Below, one piece after another: positions 25,293 through 37,969 of a stretch of DNA of 64,000 nt (position 1 is the stretch's first letter; every line of letters starts with the position of its first letter). The stretch comes from Elysia chlorotica. Lineage: Eukaryota; Mollusca; Gastropoda; Plakobranchidae. The translations under genes were made by a program, and so were the position numbers. The notes under the pieces are model-generated. The model was not told the DNA's origin and searched no databases. It saw nothing but the letters and a program-made list of their open reading frames with translations. Where the stretch lies: NCBI GenBank assembly GCA_003991915.1, contig RQTK01000977.1, positions 36,402 to 100,401 on the forward strand, in the 5' to 3' direction.

Positions 25293-26320
25293 TTGCCTCC
25301 TTGGTTCGTTTTGCGACAAGATACTGCACTCCAACCCCATTCTTTTTTAGCGAATTAAAAGGAGTTTAAAATTCAAGTAAGGGCCATGTTATCAGATCAT
25401 CATCATTGCCATTACTGTTGGGTTTAAGAAAGTAAAGGCAAACTAGTAGTTTGCCTCTAAAGGTGTGCTTAAAGTGTGGTCTTGGTCTTTGTATTGTTAC
25501 GACTGCCCTACAATTTCAATTGCCAAACTTGAGATCTTCCAGAGACTACCAAAATAACACGCAAATTTTTTAAGTTAAATGAAAAAGACTTGTTTGCATA
25601 ACAAGGCTTTGTTTTGGTTATGAATAAGCATCACAGTTAGAATAAAATTGTATTTAGTAAGTGAGTATTTTTTTCAGCCTACAAGCCCTACCAGATTAAA
25701 CTTTCATTTTTTAAAGAATATACAAAACACAAATCAAAGAGAAAGGAAAAAAAAGAAAGAAAAAGGACGCAAATGTGTTTTGCAATTGATCAGACTGCAC
25801 CTTGAGACCCCTATTGGATTATAATGATTGTATATCATGTGAACTTATTTTAGAATCGCAAGTTCTGTACACATTGCGCTGTCTTTCATCCACATGTACA
25901 GATTGTTAGAGCAGGTACGGGAGCACAATACAGAACCTAAGACTGATTATTATCTTATTTGAACGCTTTGAACAATTGAACGCGGTGCCAGAAAAGTTTA
26001 CCCTGCCCACTCCATTAATGCTTTTGACGGGTTATGAAAAAAAAGCGAAAGCCACGATCGGCCTTTACAGAGTTGAGATTTTTATCAGTATCGGATTCCT
26101 TTAAACGATGTGCAATATTGTATTAAGCTTCGTGTTTGTATATCTGAGTTTGTTAACTTTGAATGGGATGTTTTTGTTTGTTTTTTGTTTTTTTTGTTTT
26201 TTGCCATACCTGTATGTAAAAGCATATACATTTAAACTGTCAGTTTTATGTAAAAGATTAAGACCTTGGCTTTTCACAATAGCGGTGTTGATTCATGTAA
26301 ACCCAGTGACCTAATACGCC

Positions 26321-26820
26321 AGAGTTACTGACCGCTGAAAATTATTTTTCAATGAGAATATTTTAAAGCCTGGCTTTATAAATATTATTTATGATTAAGT
26401 CAGATTAAAAAAAAACAACTAGAGTTAATGAATACTGAGAACTACTTTTTAATGACATTAATTTCGAGTCTGGTTTTATGAATACATTACGTCAGAGAAA
26501 AAAAAGAAAGAAAGTTATGGAGTTACTGACCACTGAGAACTAATTTTTAGTGACAATAATTTCGAGTATGGTTTTATAAATACATATTACGTCACAGAAT
26601 ATTTAAAAAAAAAAGAAAGTTATGGAGTCACTGACCCCTGATAACTACTTTTTAATGAGAATAATTTAGACCCTGGCTTTATAAATAATATTATGCTAGA
26701 AAAAAATGTTTTGGAGTTAATGACCGCTGATAACTAAATTTTATTGACACTAATTTCTAGTCTGGTTTTATAAATATATATTAAGTAAGAGAGAATTAAG
26801 AAAAAAGAAAAGAAAGTTAC
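26321..26820 (+). repeat. Minisatellite, about 100-bp unit, 5 units
   Basis: Each unit starts GAGTTACTGACC or a variant (near 26322, 26422, 26520, 26625, 26713) and carries CTGATAACTAATTTTTAATG, an AATTT block and CTGGTTTTATAAATA. Spacing varies from 88 to 105 bp through A-rich indels. Confidence 0.85.
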
Positions 26821-27427
26821 ATGTAAGTAGTTACGGATCGAGTTGTCCTAAATTTGAGTTCATAGTTAGATCCGAATAATAAAAGAATCAATCCGATTTA
26901 GGAAAACATAAGTTGGTGCTCCCATAAACATAATTAATATAAGCCGTTACATTTATATGAACCATGATCAGTAGAAACAGGTATCGTAATTCTAACTTTG
27001 TGCATGGGTGTGTTCATTGTTTGTGGGTTTTTTTTTAATTGTGATTTACATTTACATTTATTCGGTAGATATGCAGGGGCGCATGCTATTCATTAATACT
27101 TTATTTCTGCCCCCCCCCCCCCCTTTCTCCCCCAATGTCCTGCTATTTTCCTACGTTTTCATTAAACCTAATGGATTCGATTCTTTCTTAGAAAGTTAGT
27201 CTTATGTGACTATGTCGATAATATGTTTCAAAAATAAAAAAAAAATTTAGCTTTTGGGATAACAGAGCTTTTTAATTAACCTTAATAATCATGTTATTGT
27301 CTCCACATCACTCCCCTTATCAAACCCAAAAGCGTATTAAGCTCGATAAAAAATTTCCTTGACAGTCATTGACAAAATAGAAAATGAACTCATTTGGCAA
27401 ACGTATAAATGTGGAAGACTCGAGGCT

Positions 27428-27535
27428 TCCAGAAATAACAGGTATGGTCCTTGAAATAACGAGCATTTCAAATTAAAACCGCATTGGGCTATGCATATCA
27501 TTGAAATTTGGGGCACAGTTATGACATTTTACATC
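27428..27535 (+). repeat. Second diverged relative of the 47/49-kb repeat
   Basis: GGTCCTTGAAATAACGAGCA, ATATCATTGAAATTTGGGGC and ACATTTTACATC follow the same order as the family 5' part but are poorly conserved. Confidence 0.45.
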
Positions 27536-27583
27536 TTTAAAAATGTGTACATTTTTGCTAACAAACGAGACACGATCTCTTTG

Positions 27584-27714
<131 letters not shown>

Positions 27715-28011
27715 NNNNNNNNNNNNNNNNNNNNNNNNNNNNNNNNNNNNNNNNNNNNNNNNNNNNNNNNNNNNNNNNNNNNNNNNNNNNNNNNNNNNNN
27801 NNNNNNNNNNNNNNNNNNNNNNNNNNNNNNNNNNNNNNNNNNNNNNNNNNNNNNNNNNNNNNNNNNNNNNNNNNNNNNNNNNNNNNNNNNNNNNNNNNNN
27901 NNNNNNNNNNNNNNNNNNNNNNNNNNNNNNNNNNNNNNNNNNNNNNNNNNNNNNNNNNNNNNNNNNNNNNNNNNNNNNNNNNNNNNNNNNNNNNNNNNNN
28001 NNNNNNNNNNN
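27715..28011. other. Assembly gap (297 N)
   Basis: A CT array enters from the left and a TATC array leaves on the right, so the gap spans a microsatellite transition. Confidence 0.99.
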
Positions 28012-28091
<80 letters not shown>

Positions 28092-28143
28092 GATCTATCT
28101 ATCTATCTGTCTTAACAAACGAGACACGATCTTTCTATCTATA

Positions 28144-28208
<65 letters not shown>

Positions 28209-28225
28209 GTCTATCTATGTGTCTG
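28012..28225 (+). repeat. TATC tetranucleotide arrays
   Basis: Two TATC arrays (28012-28108 and 28134-28220) are separated by the 20-bp direct repeat copy. Confidence 0.95.
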
Positions 28226-28467
28226 TTTATCTATCGTTCTAGAAAAAGGAATGTGTTTACAATGCATTGCATATATAGTATGAAGTAAATGTTCTTACAT
28301 TTCTGTCTACCTAGATAGACCTACCTGTCAAATCCCTGTCGATCTGCCTTTTATTTATCATTCTATATAAAATATCCTCTTATCCTTCTCTCTATATATC
28401 AATTTATTTTTATCTATCTATAAAATGTTCTGCAGATTTATCATCCTTTCTTAAATACTCTAAAAAG

Positions 28468-28550
28468 TAATATATTTAACTCGCTTAGATTCGTCGCTAT
28501 GTTATATAATATATAACATAGCGACGAATCTAAGAGAGTTAAATATATTA
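28468..28550. repeat. Near-perfect 83-bp palindrome
   Basis: Arms of 40 bp (28468-28507, 28511-28550) are reverse complements with one mismatch, around a 3-base centre. The arms contain TTAGATTCGTCGCTATGTTA. A palindromic MITE follows 10 bp on. Confidence 0.95.
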
Positions 28551-28560
28551 TATACATAGA

Positions 28561-28660
28561 AGTAAATACAACATCACGGTACCTTACAACTCGTCGTAAT
28601 AATAATTATGGGGTAAAGAAGGCTTACGACCTATCGTAAGCTACCGCGTCGTTGCTCTTA
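28561..28660. mobile_element. Palindromic MITE-like element, copy 1 (decayed)
   Basis: It has ACAACTCGTCGTAA on the left and CTTACGACCTATCGTAAGCT plus CGTCGTTG on the right, matching the intact copy at 61.3 kb. The ends are decayed. Confidence 0.6.
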
Positions 28661-29009
28661 CTACGCCTGGACTCTATTAATGTCAACTTTAAACCGGTGG
28701 CTTTTTCTATAAATTGTTTCTCAAGAAATTTTTAGCGTTTCTCTTCTCTCCATAGTTACCCAAACAAAATATCGCCGTAATATATAATGAATTAATTTTT
28801 TTATATCAAAATCTCAAAATCTTTTATATCTTTCTTTCTCGGCGTCAACGTTTTATTTTTCTGCGCTTTATATACAACAAATAATACTTTCCCCGTATAA
28901 CCATTTTTTTAAATAATACACATACGCTATAATACTTGAATAAATACATAGCTTTTTGAAAATCTATTTATCAAAACATATACATTTATTCAACTGCCGT
29001 TTTTAAACA

Positions 29010-29480
29010 GACGCCCAACCTGCAAATCCCACACCCAGACGCTTCCTAGCCTTCTAACGGCGCCGCAAATCATCAATTACCATCTCCGTAAAATCATTAC
29101 CGTCATGTTTCGCTCAATTCACTTTCTTTCTGGTGTCTCCGAAAGCATGACGATAGAGCCCGACCATTGTCATTCCAACCGGGCTAAAGATAATTACGGT
29201 TCCCACAAATTATCTTCTCGCTACATTTCACAAGGTCTTTAAGTAATAATAAAAAAAAGAAAACCACAACAACTATGCGGGGCTTTAAACTCCCTATTAT
29301 TCTTTTCAATGGCCAGTGCGGAAGGATATCCTTCAGTGAAAAGGAGCTTGCTGTAAAAGGCAACTCAGAGGGTGGTTTGTAAACTGATACCCCGAGCCAA
29401 ATATACGTGAAACGTACACACAAGTGAAAATGATTTATACGCGCTTTATGGGTCTGGACCCTGGGCCTTGGGCCTTGGGC
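29010..29480. other. Complex block (candidate conserved non-coding)
   Basis: Balanced composition with several ATAATTAC/TAATTACG-type homeodomain-like sites. A CCTTGGG unit is repeated three times near 29461-29481. Confidence 0.2.
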
Positions 29481-29769
29481 CTAGCTCTCCTTGGTTTCAG
29501 TCCGTCCATGGACACGTTTTGGAGCGCTTTCTATCCTTCTATTTCATTTCTCCCAATTTTTTTCTCTTTTTTTTTTTTTTGCTTTGGATAATTACTCCAT
29601 ATTATACTCCATATTATAAACATTTGAAAGGATTTCCTTTTTTTTTTTAAGTGGGGCCCATTTTGATGCTATCTGTCACAGAAGTAGAATAGAGGCTAAA
29701 CCTCCAGAGAAAGCAGCCCGAGGTGTACCGTGGAGTTTGCCATAGCATAGCAGTGTTTTTCTTTTTCTT

Positions 29770-29831
<62 letters not shown>

Positions 29832-29832
29832 G
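29770..29832 (+). repeat. GTT microsatellite
   Basis: About 20 GTT units. Confidence 0.95.
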
Positions 29833-30054
29833 ACCAAGACGGATTTAGAAAAAGGGCTGAGGAAGAAAAATTAAAAGGGAGGATAAACAGAAAGAAAAGG
29901 GAAAGCTAATAGAAAGAAAATTTGAAGCAAAACATAGTTGTTAGGGGATAATAATGTATGATTCAAATGAGAATGACAGAGAAAAAGATTTACATGAGGC
30001 TTAGGGAGGATTGTAAGAAAAGATACAGGAGAGGAGTGAAAGAACGTGTTTTGA

Positions 30055-30465
30055 AAGGGCGGAGAAGCTCAGTCGGTAGAACACAGCGGCTTCCAATCAG
30101 AGGTCAATGGTTTGATATACAGTTCAGGCCGGCTTGAAGTCTACTTGACATAAAGCTTACAAAGGGCTGTTTGTTTTTGTTTTTTTCTTTTTTCTCCTCA
30201 GTTTCCAACATCAAAATTAATAAGGCTATACTATGGACGAGTTCCAAGACTAACGTCTGACAAAAGTGTACATTCTGCCACACAAAGATAGTGCGATGAT
30301 ATCATGACTTCTGCCTCAGTTGAGTAGTTGAATTGCTTTAACTCCCAGGCTATAATGTGGACGGGTCCCAATACCAACGTCTGGCAATTTTATGTGCTGC
30401 CACATGCGAGACGGGGCGGGGATACCATGAATCCTGCCTCAACTGGTCACATTATAACCTTACAC
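30055..30465. mobile_element. SINE cluster: tRNA-like head (+) and two minus-strand 3' fragments
   Basis: 30058-30125 has a box A (AAGCTCAGTCGGTAGAACAC) and a decayed box B. 30200-30328 and 30331-30462 each read on the minus strand as the SINE 3' half (GGACGGGTCCCAATACCAAC in the second). The two minus copies are tandem and differ in divergence. Confidence 0.7.
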
Positions 30466-31349
30466 GTGTACAACATGGCCATCTAGCTAAGTCTTGTTTT
30501 TTCTGCTATGGGGTCCCGTATGTCTTATAGAAATATTATAAAAAGATCTTTGCCACAGGACCCGTTGAACTTGGAGATGACACAGCTTTCACCGATCACA
30601 AATTACGTGTGGGCAAAAGAGTAGAGGAGGGGTTAAGTATTTTTGTTTTCAACTGAAACTTTACCCTCAACATGAATTTCCAAACCTCCGTCTTTTATAG
30701 AGAGATTATGATATTATTTGATACTGCTTTCATCACTCGTGGTTTGGTTTCAAAAAGGGTACGCCTACAGTATTGTGCAATGTTGTGCCGTATATATTCA
30801 AGAAGCACGGAACAACATTATATATATACACCTCCCTTCTTCAATAAATGTTTTAACTTTGTTTGCCCGCCGACTTCAGGTGTGACGTTTTGCAGAAGCA
30901 CAAACACGATATAAAAGTCATCCCAAAAATATACACGTTTTAGACAAAACAATTTTTCCCTTTCCATGACAAACTGAAAACCCGTTCATGATTGAAATAT
31001 TCCCTAAAAAGTTCGACACGCATGAGAAAAACAACTACCCTACTCCTGTTTCGTCAAAGTAAAGTACTTAAGTTTCCCGATACTCGCCGTCATATTGCAC
31101 TAGACAAGTTCATTTTTTCGGAAAGAAAATGGTTGACCTTTGTACACTTCCAAGGGGCTTTTTGTGCTTCTGCGAAACTTCACATTCTGTGATCCCGACC
31201 GAATATCATAAGTCATTGTCGCTAATTCATCGAGTCTTTGAGATAACAACCTCATTGAAATTACTCTGGTGCGAGTTTTTTTTTATCATGTTATCATTGT
31301 AGGAATGTGCATTCAAAATTAGTTTAGTTTTTTTTCGGTATTTTGTGGT
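30466..31349. other. Non-coding DNA
   Basis: Open frames at 30672-30914 and 30992-31192 have no family features. No repeats stand out. Confidence 0.5.
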
Positions 31350-31399
31350 ATATTGTTGTTGCTGCTGTTATTGTTATTATTATTATTGTTGTTGTTGTT

Positions 31400-31438
<39 letters not shown>

Positions 31439-31514
31439 CTTCTTCTTCTTCTTCTTCTTCTTCTTCTTCTTCTTCTTCTTCTTCTTCTTCTTCTTCTTCT
31501 TCTTCTTCTTCTTC
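31350..31514 (+). repeat. Compound TGT / TTC microsatellite
   Basis: A TGT/TAT array (31350-31438) switches abruptly to about 25 pure TTC units. Confidence 0.95.
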
Positions 31515-31801
31515 GAGCACTGTAATTTTATTTACTGAGACTTTTTTGGAAAGATGTTTGAGTTAAAAATGATAACCTAATTTTTCCATGCAATAATGAG
31601 CGCTTAGAGAAAGGTTACCAGTTCTGGTTTTGTTATTATCACTGATTTCTAATTAAAAACAAACATGCGAGAAGAACAATTTCCAATAGTCAATTTTAGG
31701 CAATGTCACATAAAGAGTATTTTGTCTTCAAAATGACATTTTCATTGTTTATAACACAGTGCTTAGCAACGTCGATCAAATAAAATGCTCAAATTCAGGA
31801 T

Positions 31802-31834
31802 TAATATTATTATTATTATTATTATTATTATTAA

Positions 31835-31906
<72 letters not shown>

Positions 31907-32090
31907 TTTCTTCTTCAAGATCAAGTAGAACAAAAGCACGAACGACAAGAGCAATGACAACAGGAACAAGAACAAAAAAGAACAAGGTCAAGAACAAGAA
32001 AAACAAAAACAACAAGACCAAGAACAAAATCAAGAAAAAGACGAAGAAGAGCAAGAGCAAAAACATAAGAGAAAGAAAAAAAATGCAACA
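31802..32090 (+). repeat. ATT microsatellite plus purine-rich AAGAACAAG tract
   Basis: ATT array 31802-31905, then TTCTTC and about 170 bp in which GAACAAGA-type hexamers recur with drift, giving a K/R/T/N-rich conceptual frame that is not a gene. Confidence 0.85.
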
Positions 32091-32299
32091 GAGAAATGAT
32101 ATTATGATACACCTTACCTAACCATTCTGGGCATACTAGATGAAAAATTGAAACTTGCTGGTGGGAAAACAGTCTAATCTATTCTTTGAGTCACTTAAAA
32201 TAGACTCAATTCCCCTAAGCTATCCGTATGGAAAACATAATTTTGATGAGCTTTGAACCTAAAACCTTCATCTCTTCATACCTAGAGGGAAACGAACTG

Positions 32300-32510
32300 G
32301 TGTAAGTGATACAGCGTTCGAAACCCATGATCACTAGTCCAAAATTTTGTTTTTCCGATTTCGTCTCCTACTAACTGGCTGGGTCTATGTCAGAATTATG
32401 TGACCGGCGGAGACAGGACGTAAAATTGTCTGACATAAGTATATGGGCACGTCCACACTATAGCCTATTATAGTGATAACGTTGGACGTGAAACAACCAT
32501 CTCACAACTG
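32300..32510 (+). mobile_element. SINE, diverged
   Basis: It has GGTGTAAGTGATACAGCG, a box B remnant, CTGGGTCTATGTCAGAATTA, GTAAAATTGTCTGACATAAG and CGTTGGACGTGAAACAAC in family order. Confidence 0.7.
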
Positions 32511-33862
32511 AACAACTCTTTTCGAAGGGGTGGGGGGTTAATGCTCAGAGTGTTCCTCAGACATGTTGGGTATTTGGAAATAAGTGCCTTCCTTTTTAAA
32601 ATTAAATTCTGTTATATAATGTTATATTCACTGTAATTGCGTTAGTTTGTAACGTTAGACCAACGCTCTTACTGAAAAAGCTATCAGAGTTTCTTGTGTT
32701 TTGTGTCTGTGGAAGATAATAATTATTTGTTATTTGTGGGTGGTGTTAAGCTTGCTAACTAGAAAATGAATGCTTTGCGACCGTTTGTTCATTTTGTATG
32801 GATCTAGTGTTTGGCAAAAATAATGTAAGTGGTTTCCAAGGTATTTTCCTTGTTGTGTGAATTTTATGTCAGACTGAACGTAACTTCACCTTAAATAAAT
32901 CCATACACCGGTATCGTGTATCCCCCTTATTCTAAATAGACTTTATAGATTATGTTTCTTTTCCCACTATTTTTTCATAGAACAACATTACAACAGTTTC
33001 AATGAATGCATAAAAAGTTTCTCCCGTTCCTTCACATTTTGTTTTTCAAATAGACTTCTTTTTATACTTCACTTGTTTTATTGAAAAAAGACGTTTCAGG
33101 TTTCTCCTAATCTCCTTACATTTTCTTTTAGAAAAACACTTCTTTTCATTATTTGCCGTGGTCGTGTTAAAAACAATGCGGTGGTTTTCAATGCTGGGGA
33201 CTTTTTCCGCTCTGATGAAGTTCCTATTTTGTTACTTTTTTTTTAATTTCTCTGAGAGAACTCCGAACTCCGCTTCACTCCCTCCCCCCTCCTCCCTCCT
33301 CCGCCCATCCCTCCGCCCCCAAACCCACACACACGCAGTCATCTAATTTCTAAGCTCTAATCTGTGAGACATCTAAATTTGAACCGAACTACGTAGGCAG
33401 GTGGATTATGTCTTAATTCTTTTGACCTCCAGAACCTTTCAATTTAGAGATCCTTCAATCTTAAGTCTAGCTCAAGCCTAAAAAACGAGATCGTGGAAAT
33501 TCGATACGCAATCTTTTCACCTCCTGATCAAATCGCTAGAGGTAATGTTGGGTGTCCTCCCTCTGTAATTTATAGTCTTAAAGTTTGGAAGTAACAATCT
33601 TGAAAAATAAGCCCACGTTGAAGTTTGGGTTGGGTGAGGGTCAACTAAAAGCGAAGTTTTGAGCTCAGCTCGCGGCCTAATGACACTGAAATGGAAACGG
33701 AGATAGATAGTATCAGTTGGGCCGTATTGTTAGGATACTTTCCTCGGCGGATTTAATGACAGAGGTTTGAAAGAGAATTCTACTGTACTGTTGTTGTTGT
33801 TTTTCAGTGAAGGGTGGCATGGGAGAGGGGTGATAGACATAGGTACAACGAAGAGAGAAAAA
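32511..33862. other. AT-rich non-coding DNA
   Basis: A C-rich CTCC tract at 33281-33335 is the only local feature. Confidence 0.55.
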
Positions 33863-34152
<290 letters not shown>

Positions 34153-34566
34153 AAGGCAGTTTGGGAGACAGGGACAAAGACAGATATATCAAAACTTTAT
34201 TTTTATACAACTCCGATATTATTATACATTATTAACATAGGCAGACACAAAATATTCTTAGATCAATATCTGCTAGTAAATCTAGCGTTTTATTTATTTA
34301 TTTATTTCAGATAATAATATTTATTATGTAATTGATACGTTAGTAAAAGGAGAGAATTTTTGGACGAAGGACAGTCGGCACAATGATAATTATAATATAA
34401 TAATAAACTCAAAACAATCTGAATCAATAAATCTGAAGCAGGATATAATGTATAATAAAGGTTAGAATTAGAAGCTCCGTCTGTTAAAGCCCATAGTTGT
34501 TGGACTGCTTTTCTGTATCATAATGTATAATAACGGGAACAGAGAAGGAAGGAATGGTAGATTTTT

Positions 34567-34700
34567 TGCTTAGCGTCCATTGCCAGCGCCTTATTGGCTG
34601 TATTTTAGACTGGTCGCGTTCAATGTCAAAACTATAAATTAAGAGGCTATATTGGAGACGGGTCCCAAAACTAACGTCTGACAATTTTACGTGCTGGGTT
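34567..34700 (-). mobile_element. SINE 3' fragment
   Basis: On the minus strand it carries the ACGTAAAATTGTCAGACGTT, GGGACCCGTC and GCCT blocks. A separate tRNA-like piece on the + strand follows at about 34705-34770. Confidence 0.65.
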
Positions 34701-35040
34701 AGTGAGAGGAAGTTTAGTTGATAGAGCGCGCGACTGTTCATAAAATGGTACATGTACTGGGTTGTGTCCCCAATAAGGCTGCCTGTGTTTGAATTGTTTT
34801 CTAATGGTGATTCAGGCGCTTTGAACAAAATATTTTTTATGACCAGCATTATTCTATTTATATAGTATGTATCATTGACTGAGACGTAATAAACGTCCTG
34901 TTATATCCTCTATGCCTCTGAGTACATGTAATACCATGTGAAAAGGAATGTCGGACGTTAGTGTTGGAACTCGTCGTAGTAACTATAGATCTTTTTGGGA
35001 ATATAGAGGATATGAAATTTAGAGTATAGAAAAGATAGAA

Positions 35041-35044
35041 AGAG

Positions 35045-35096
<52 letters not shown>
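35041..35096 (+). repeat. GA microsatellite
   Basis: A GA array of about 55 bp. Confidence 0.95.
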
Positions 35097-35098
<2 letters not shown>

Positions 35099-35985
35099 GA
35101 TTAGAAAAAAACAACTAAGAGTTCTCAAAACATAAATTATGTCTGGTCAACCCTTTTATATGTTACCGGTAGTGAATGTTGTACAAAAGCAGATGATGTT
35201 ATAAAAAAAAAAGATGTGAAGTACATGTAATGGAAAATTTGTTCTTAAGAAAAATACTAAGCATATCATGAAAGGATAAGACAAAAAATGAATAATGTGT
35301 TTGAAGAGGCTAGAGTAGATGATATATCTTTGATAGAAACTTTAAGAAAAATGTAAAAGGAATTTGTTGGACATCTAAATCTAAACAAAAATATAGAAAA
35401 TTTAGCCATATCTGAAAAAAGATGATAAAACGAGTAGAGGTAGACAAAGTATAACCTATTTAGATAATCTAAACAGATGGTCAAATAAAAACGAGGGGAC
35501 AAATTTTGACTTTTTAAAGTTTTCTGAAGAAAAAGGTGAGTGGGTGCCATGATCACCTATGTCTGCTCTAGACCTGGTACTTGGTGAATTTAATGAATTA
35601 ATTGTTTTCCATATCCCCAAGAGTATCATAATGAGAATTTAAGCTCAATTTGTAAAAGTTCTTCCTGAAATTAACTTAATAAATGACTTTAAGTTAATCC
35701 TCATTAAGAATAACGACGTGCGTATGAAAACAAAATCAAATATTACACGGTGCAATAATAACTTATTAAAATCTGTCGCTTGTCTGTCAACAACTTTCAC
35801 ATAATGTTTAATATTTTAGATCAAAATTATTACGAGACTGGGCTTATGTTACTCAAATACACAAATTATTGAGAAACGCGACGCTATGTATTATAATTTC
35901 GCTTTGGCCCAAAACAAGCTTAAGAGTTATGTAACAAACAACAGCTTAAGAAGGAAATGTACGGTTTTATTTTATCTAAACACAA

Positions 35986-36092
35986 GGTGGCACAATAACA
36001 TAGCGGACAACTCCTAATCGAGAAGCTGTCGGTGCGATCCCCGAGATGACTGCATTGTTCCCTACTTGTTGAGTAAGTGTCAAATCATGTGT
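35986..36092 (+). mobile_element. SINE 5' fragment
   Basis: A tRNA-like head (AGCGGACAACTCCTAATCGA, box B-like GGTGCGATCCC) and TTCCCTACTTGTTGAGTAAG are present; the 3' half is absent. Confidence 0.6.
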
Positions 36093-36130
36093 ATTCAAGG
36101 CCTTGCAAAAATGAAGCCCATAAGAAGAAA

Positions 36131-36257
36131 CCAATCTGCACCGGCGTCTGACCAAAGCTATATTCTAGACTTACGGAGTTAATGAGCGATTGCAAAAACC
36201 CATGCCTAGCGTCGTGATTAAGTCATCCATTGTCGGCGTGAGGATCACAAAGCCTGT
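36131..36257 (+). repeat. Unnamed dispersed repeat family A, copy 1
   Basis: CCAATCTGCACCGGCGTCTG, ATTCTAGACTTA, TTAATGAGCGATTGCAAAAA, CCATGCCTAGCGTCGTGATT and GATCACAAAG match two other places in the window. Confidence 0.75.
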
Positions 36258-37199
36258 AATATTGCTTACGGTTGAGCACATATTTCTATTAATAGCAATA
36301 ATATAATTATGTGCAGTTTAAAAATAAGATAATAAAAGTCTTGGTATCCCTGAGCTTTGTATTGGTAGGCTACATGTATTATAACAATTATCAGAAGTTG
36401 TCTCGGTATGCCAACATACGATATAGCCTAAATCGAATGTTAAGTCAACAAACCAGCCAACTTCCTCTTTTATGGTTCGAAAATACACGTAATCCTAACA
36501 CCTGTAAGATAATTAACGAATTGACAACATCGTTTGTTGTACAGCAACAACAAAAAAAAAAGAAATTATAAATTGCTTGATTAATTTAATAATCTTTGAT
36601 TATAGAGAGTGAAAGATATTGGCTATTATGCAAGGATAATTCTTAAAGATAAGGGTTCATCTTGCGATAAGAAATTCATTTTAATTAGAAATAGTCTGTC
36701 GCGCAGTAAACTACTACTGTGATAGGTTTGCTTTAAAAAAAACAACAACGACGAAGTTCTTGATTTAGACGTTTCCTTGGTAATACAGTCACTGGTCTCC
36801 ATCTTTTATTTTAAGGATTATATTGTAATTTATTATCAAATTTGGCTGTGGAAAGTGTTTTTAGAAATATTGCTTGGTTGTTGTTTCTGTGATTTTTTTT
36901 TTTGGGTTGTTTTTCTTAATTTTGGTCATTATTGTCACAATTGCTTTCAGGGTGGTCGGAGGTCGGGGGGGGGGGGGGGGAACAAAACAAAAGATTTTGT
37001 TTCACTGCTAATCCTTTCGTGTGTGTTTTTTTTTTTTAATTATTTATTTATTTCATTATTTTTTCTTTCGAGACAATGCCCTCTATCTTAATCCCTCTCT
37101 ATCTTCAAAATTCTCACCAAGTAAGTTAATCTAGATCTGTGGGATTAGCAGGTAGGGCTCCCGATTATCTCTAACTTCAGTTTCTCTTCTATTGTGCAG

Positions 37200-37310
37200 A
37201 TAAATTGCTTCGCTCAGGCCGGAGTCTTTAACATCCGAAATTTGAAGCCACCGGGGATTTTGGCTTTCCCTTTGCTTTCTTGGCAAACTGCGACTTGTGT
37301 CAACTGCCAG
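37200..37310 (+). other. Exon-like segment of unknown meaning
   Basis: A pyrimidine tract ending attgtgcag (37199) is followed by 111 bp with one open frame (37 codons, starting INCFAQAG and ending TCVNCQ), and then CTGCCAG/gtaaaa at 37311. The size is a multiple of three and the base composition is more balanced than the surroundings. The peptide resembles nothing I know, and the opposite strand is also open. It could be a conserved non-coding element or chance. Confidence 0.2.
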
Positions 37311-37969
37311 GTAAAAGATACGTTTATCGCGCGTCTTGCAGACGACATTTTCCGCCATTAATGCACAGCAGTAAAGCTAGAGTTTTGTCTCGACGGAAGT
37401 TAAGGTGGGGACATTTTGAAATTGAACTTCCAGTTTTTGTACATATTCATGTTTGTTTTTGCTTTTTACGGGAGTGTTTTGTTCTTTTTGTTGTTCTTGT
37501 TGTTTTTAAGCCATAATCCTTATGTTTAAAACTCGCATGCAGTCTTTAACTACCTTAATAAGTTCCTTAAGATACAGTTAAGATTTCACAAGCATTAACT
37601 AGACCAAAAATTTATGTTTCAGTTCCCGGTTTGGCTTGTCTGTCCTCAGATTTGGGTATGTGTCATCTTCAAAGGCGTGATTTGTTTTGTTTGTTTTGTT
37701 TTTTGTTTGGTTTGTTTATTGAATTGAAACAAAATCATTCTTAGCTTGCAGGTGTTTTTACCCTTAGGTGAAGACTTCGAAAAACCAGGATTAGTTTTAA
37801 AAGCACTGTATCGTTTTTTTATCTAAACTAACACTTAAGCGCTGCCTTCTTATCGTAGAAAAATACGCACAGTGTATTTAGTTCAAAGGAGCCATTATAT
37901 GTTGTTGTTTTTTTTTTCTTTTGTTTGTTTTTTAATTGGTGTTCTTGTTTTTTTTCCTTGTTTTTTTTC

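Noticed and set aside
33281-33335. CpG island
   Set aside because: It is a C-rich CTCC tract with few CpG dinucleotides and no splice donor or GC boxes.
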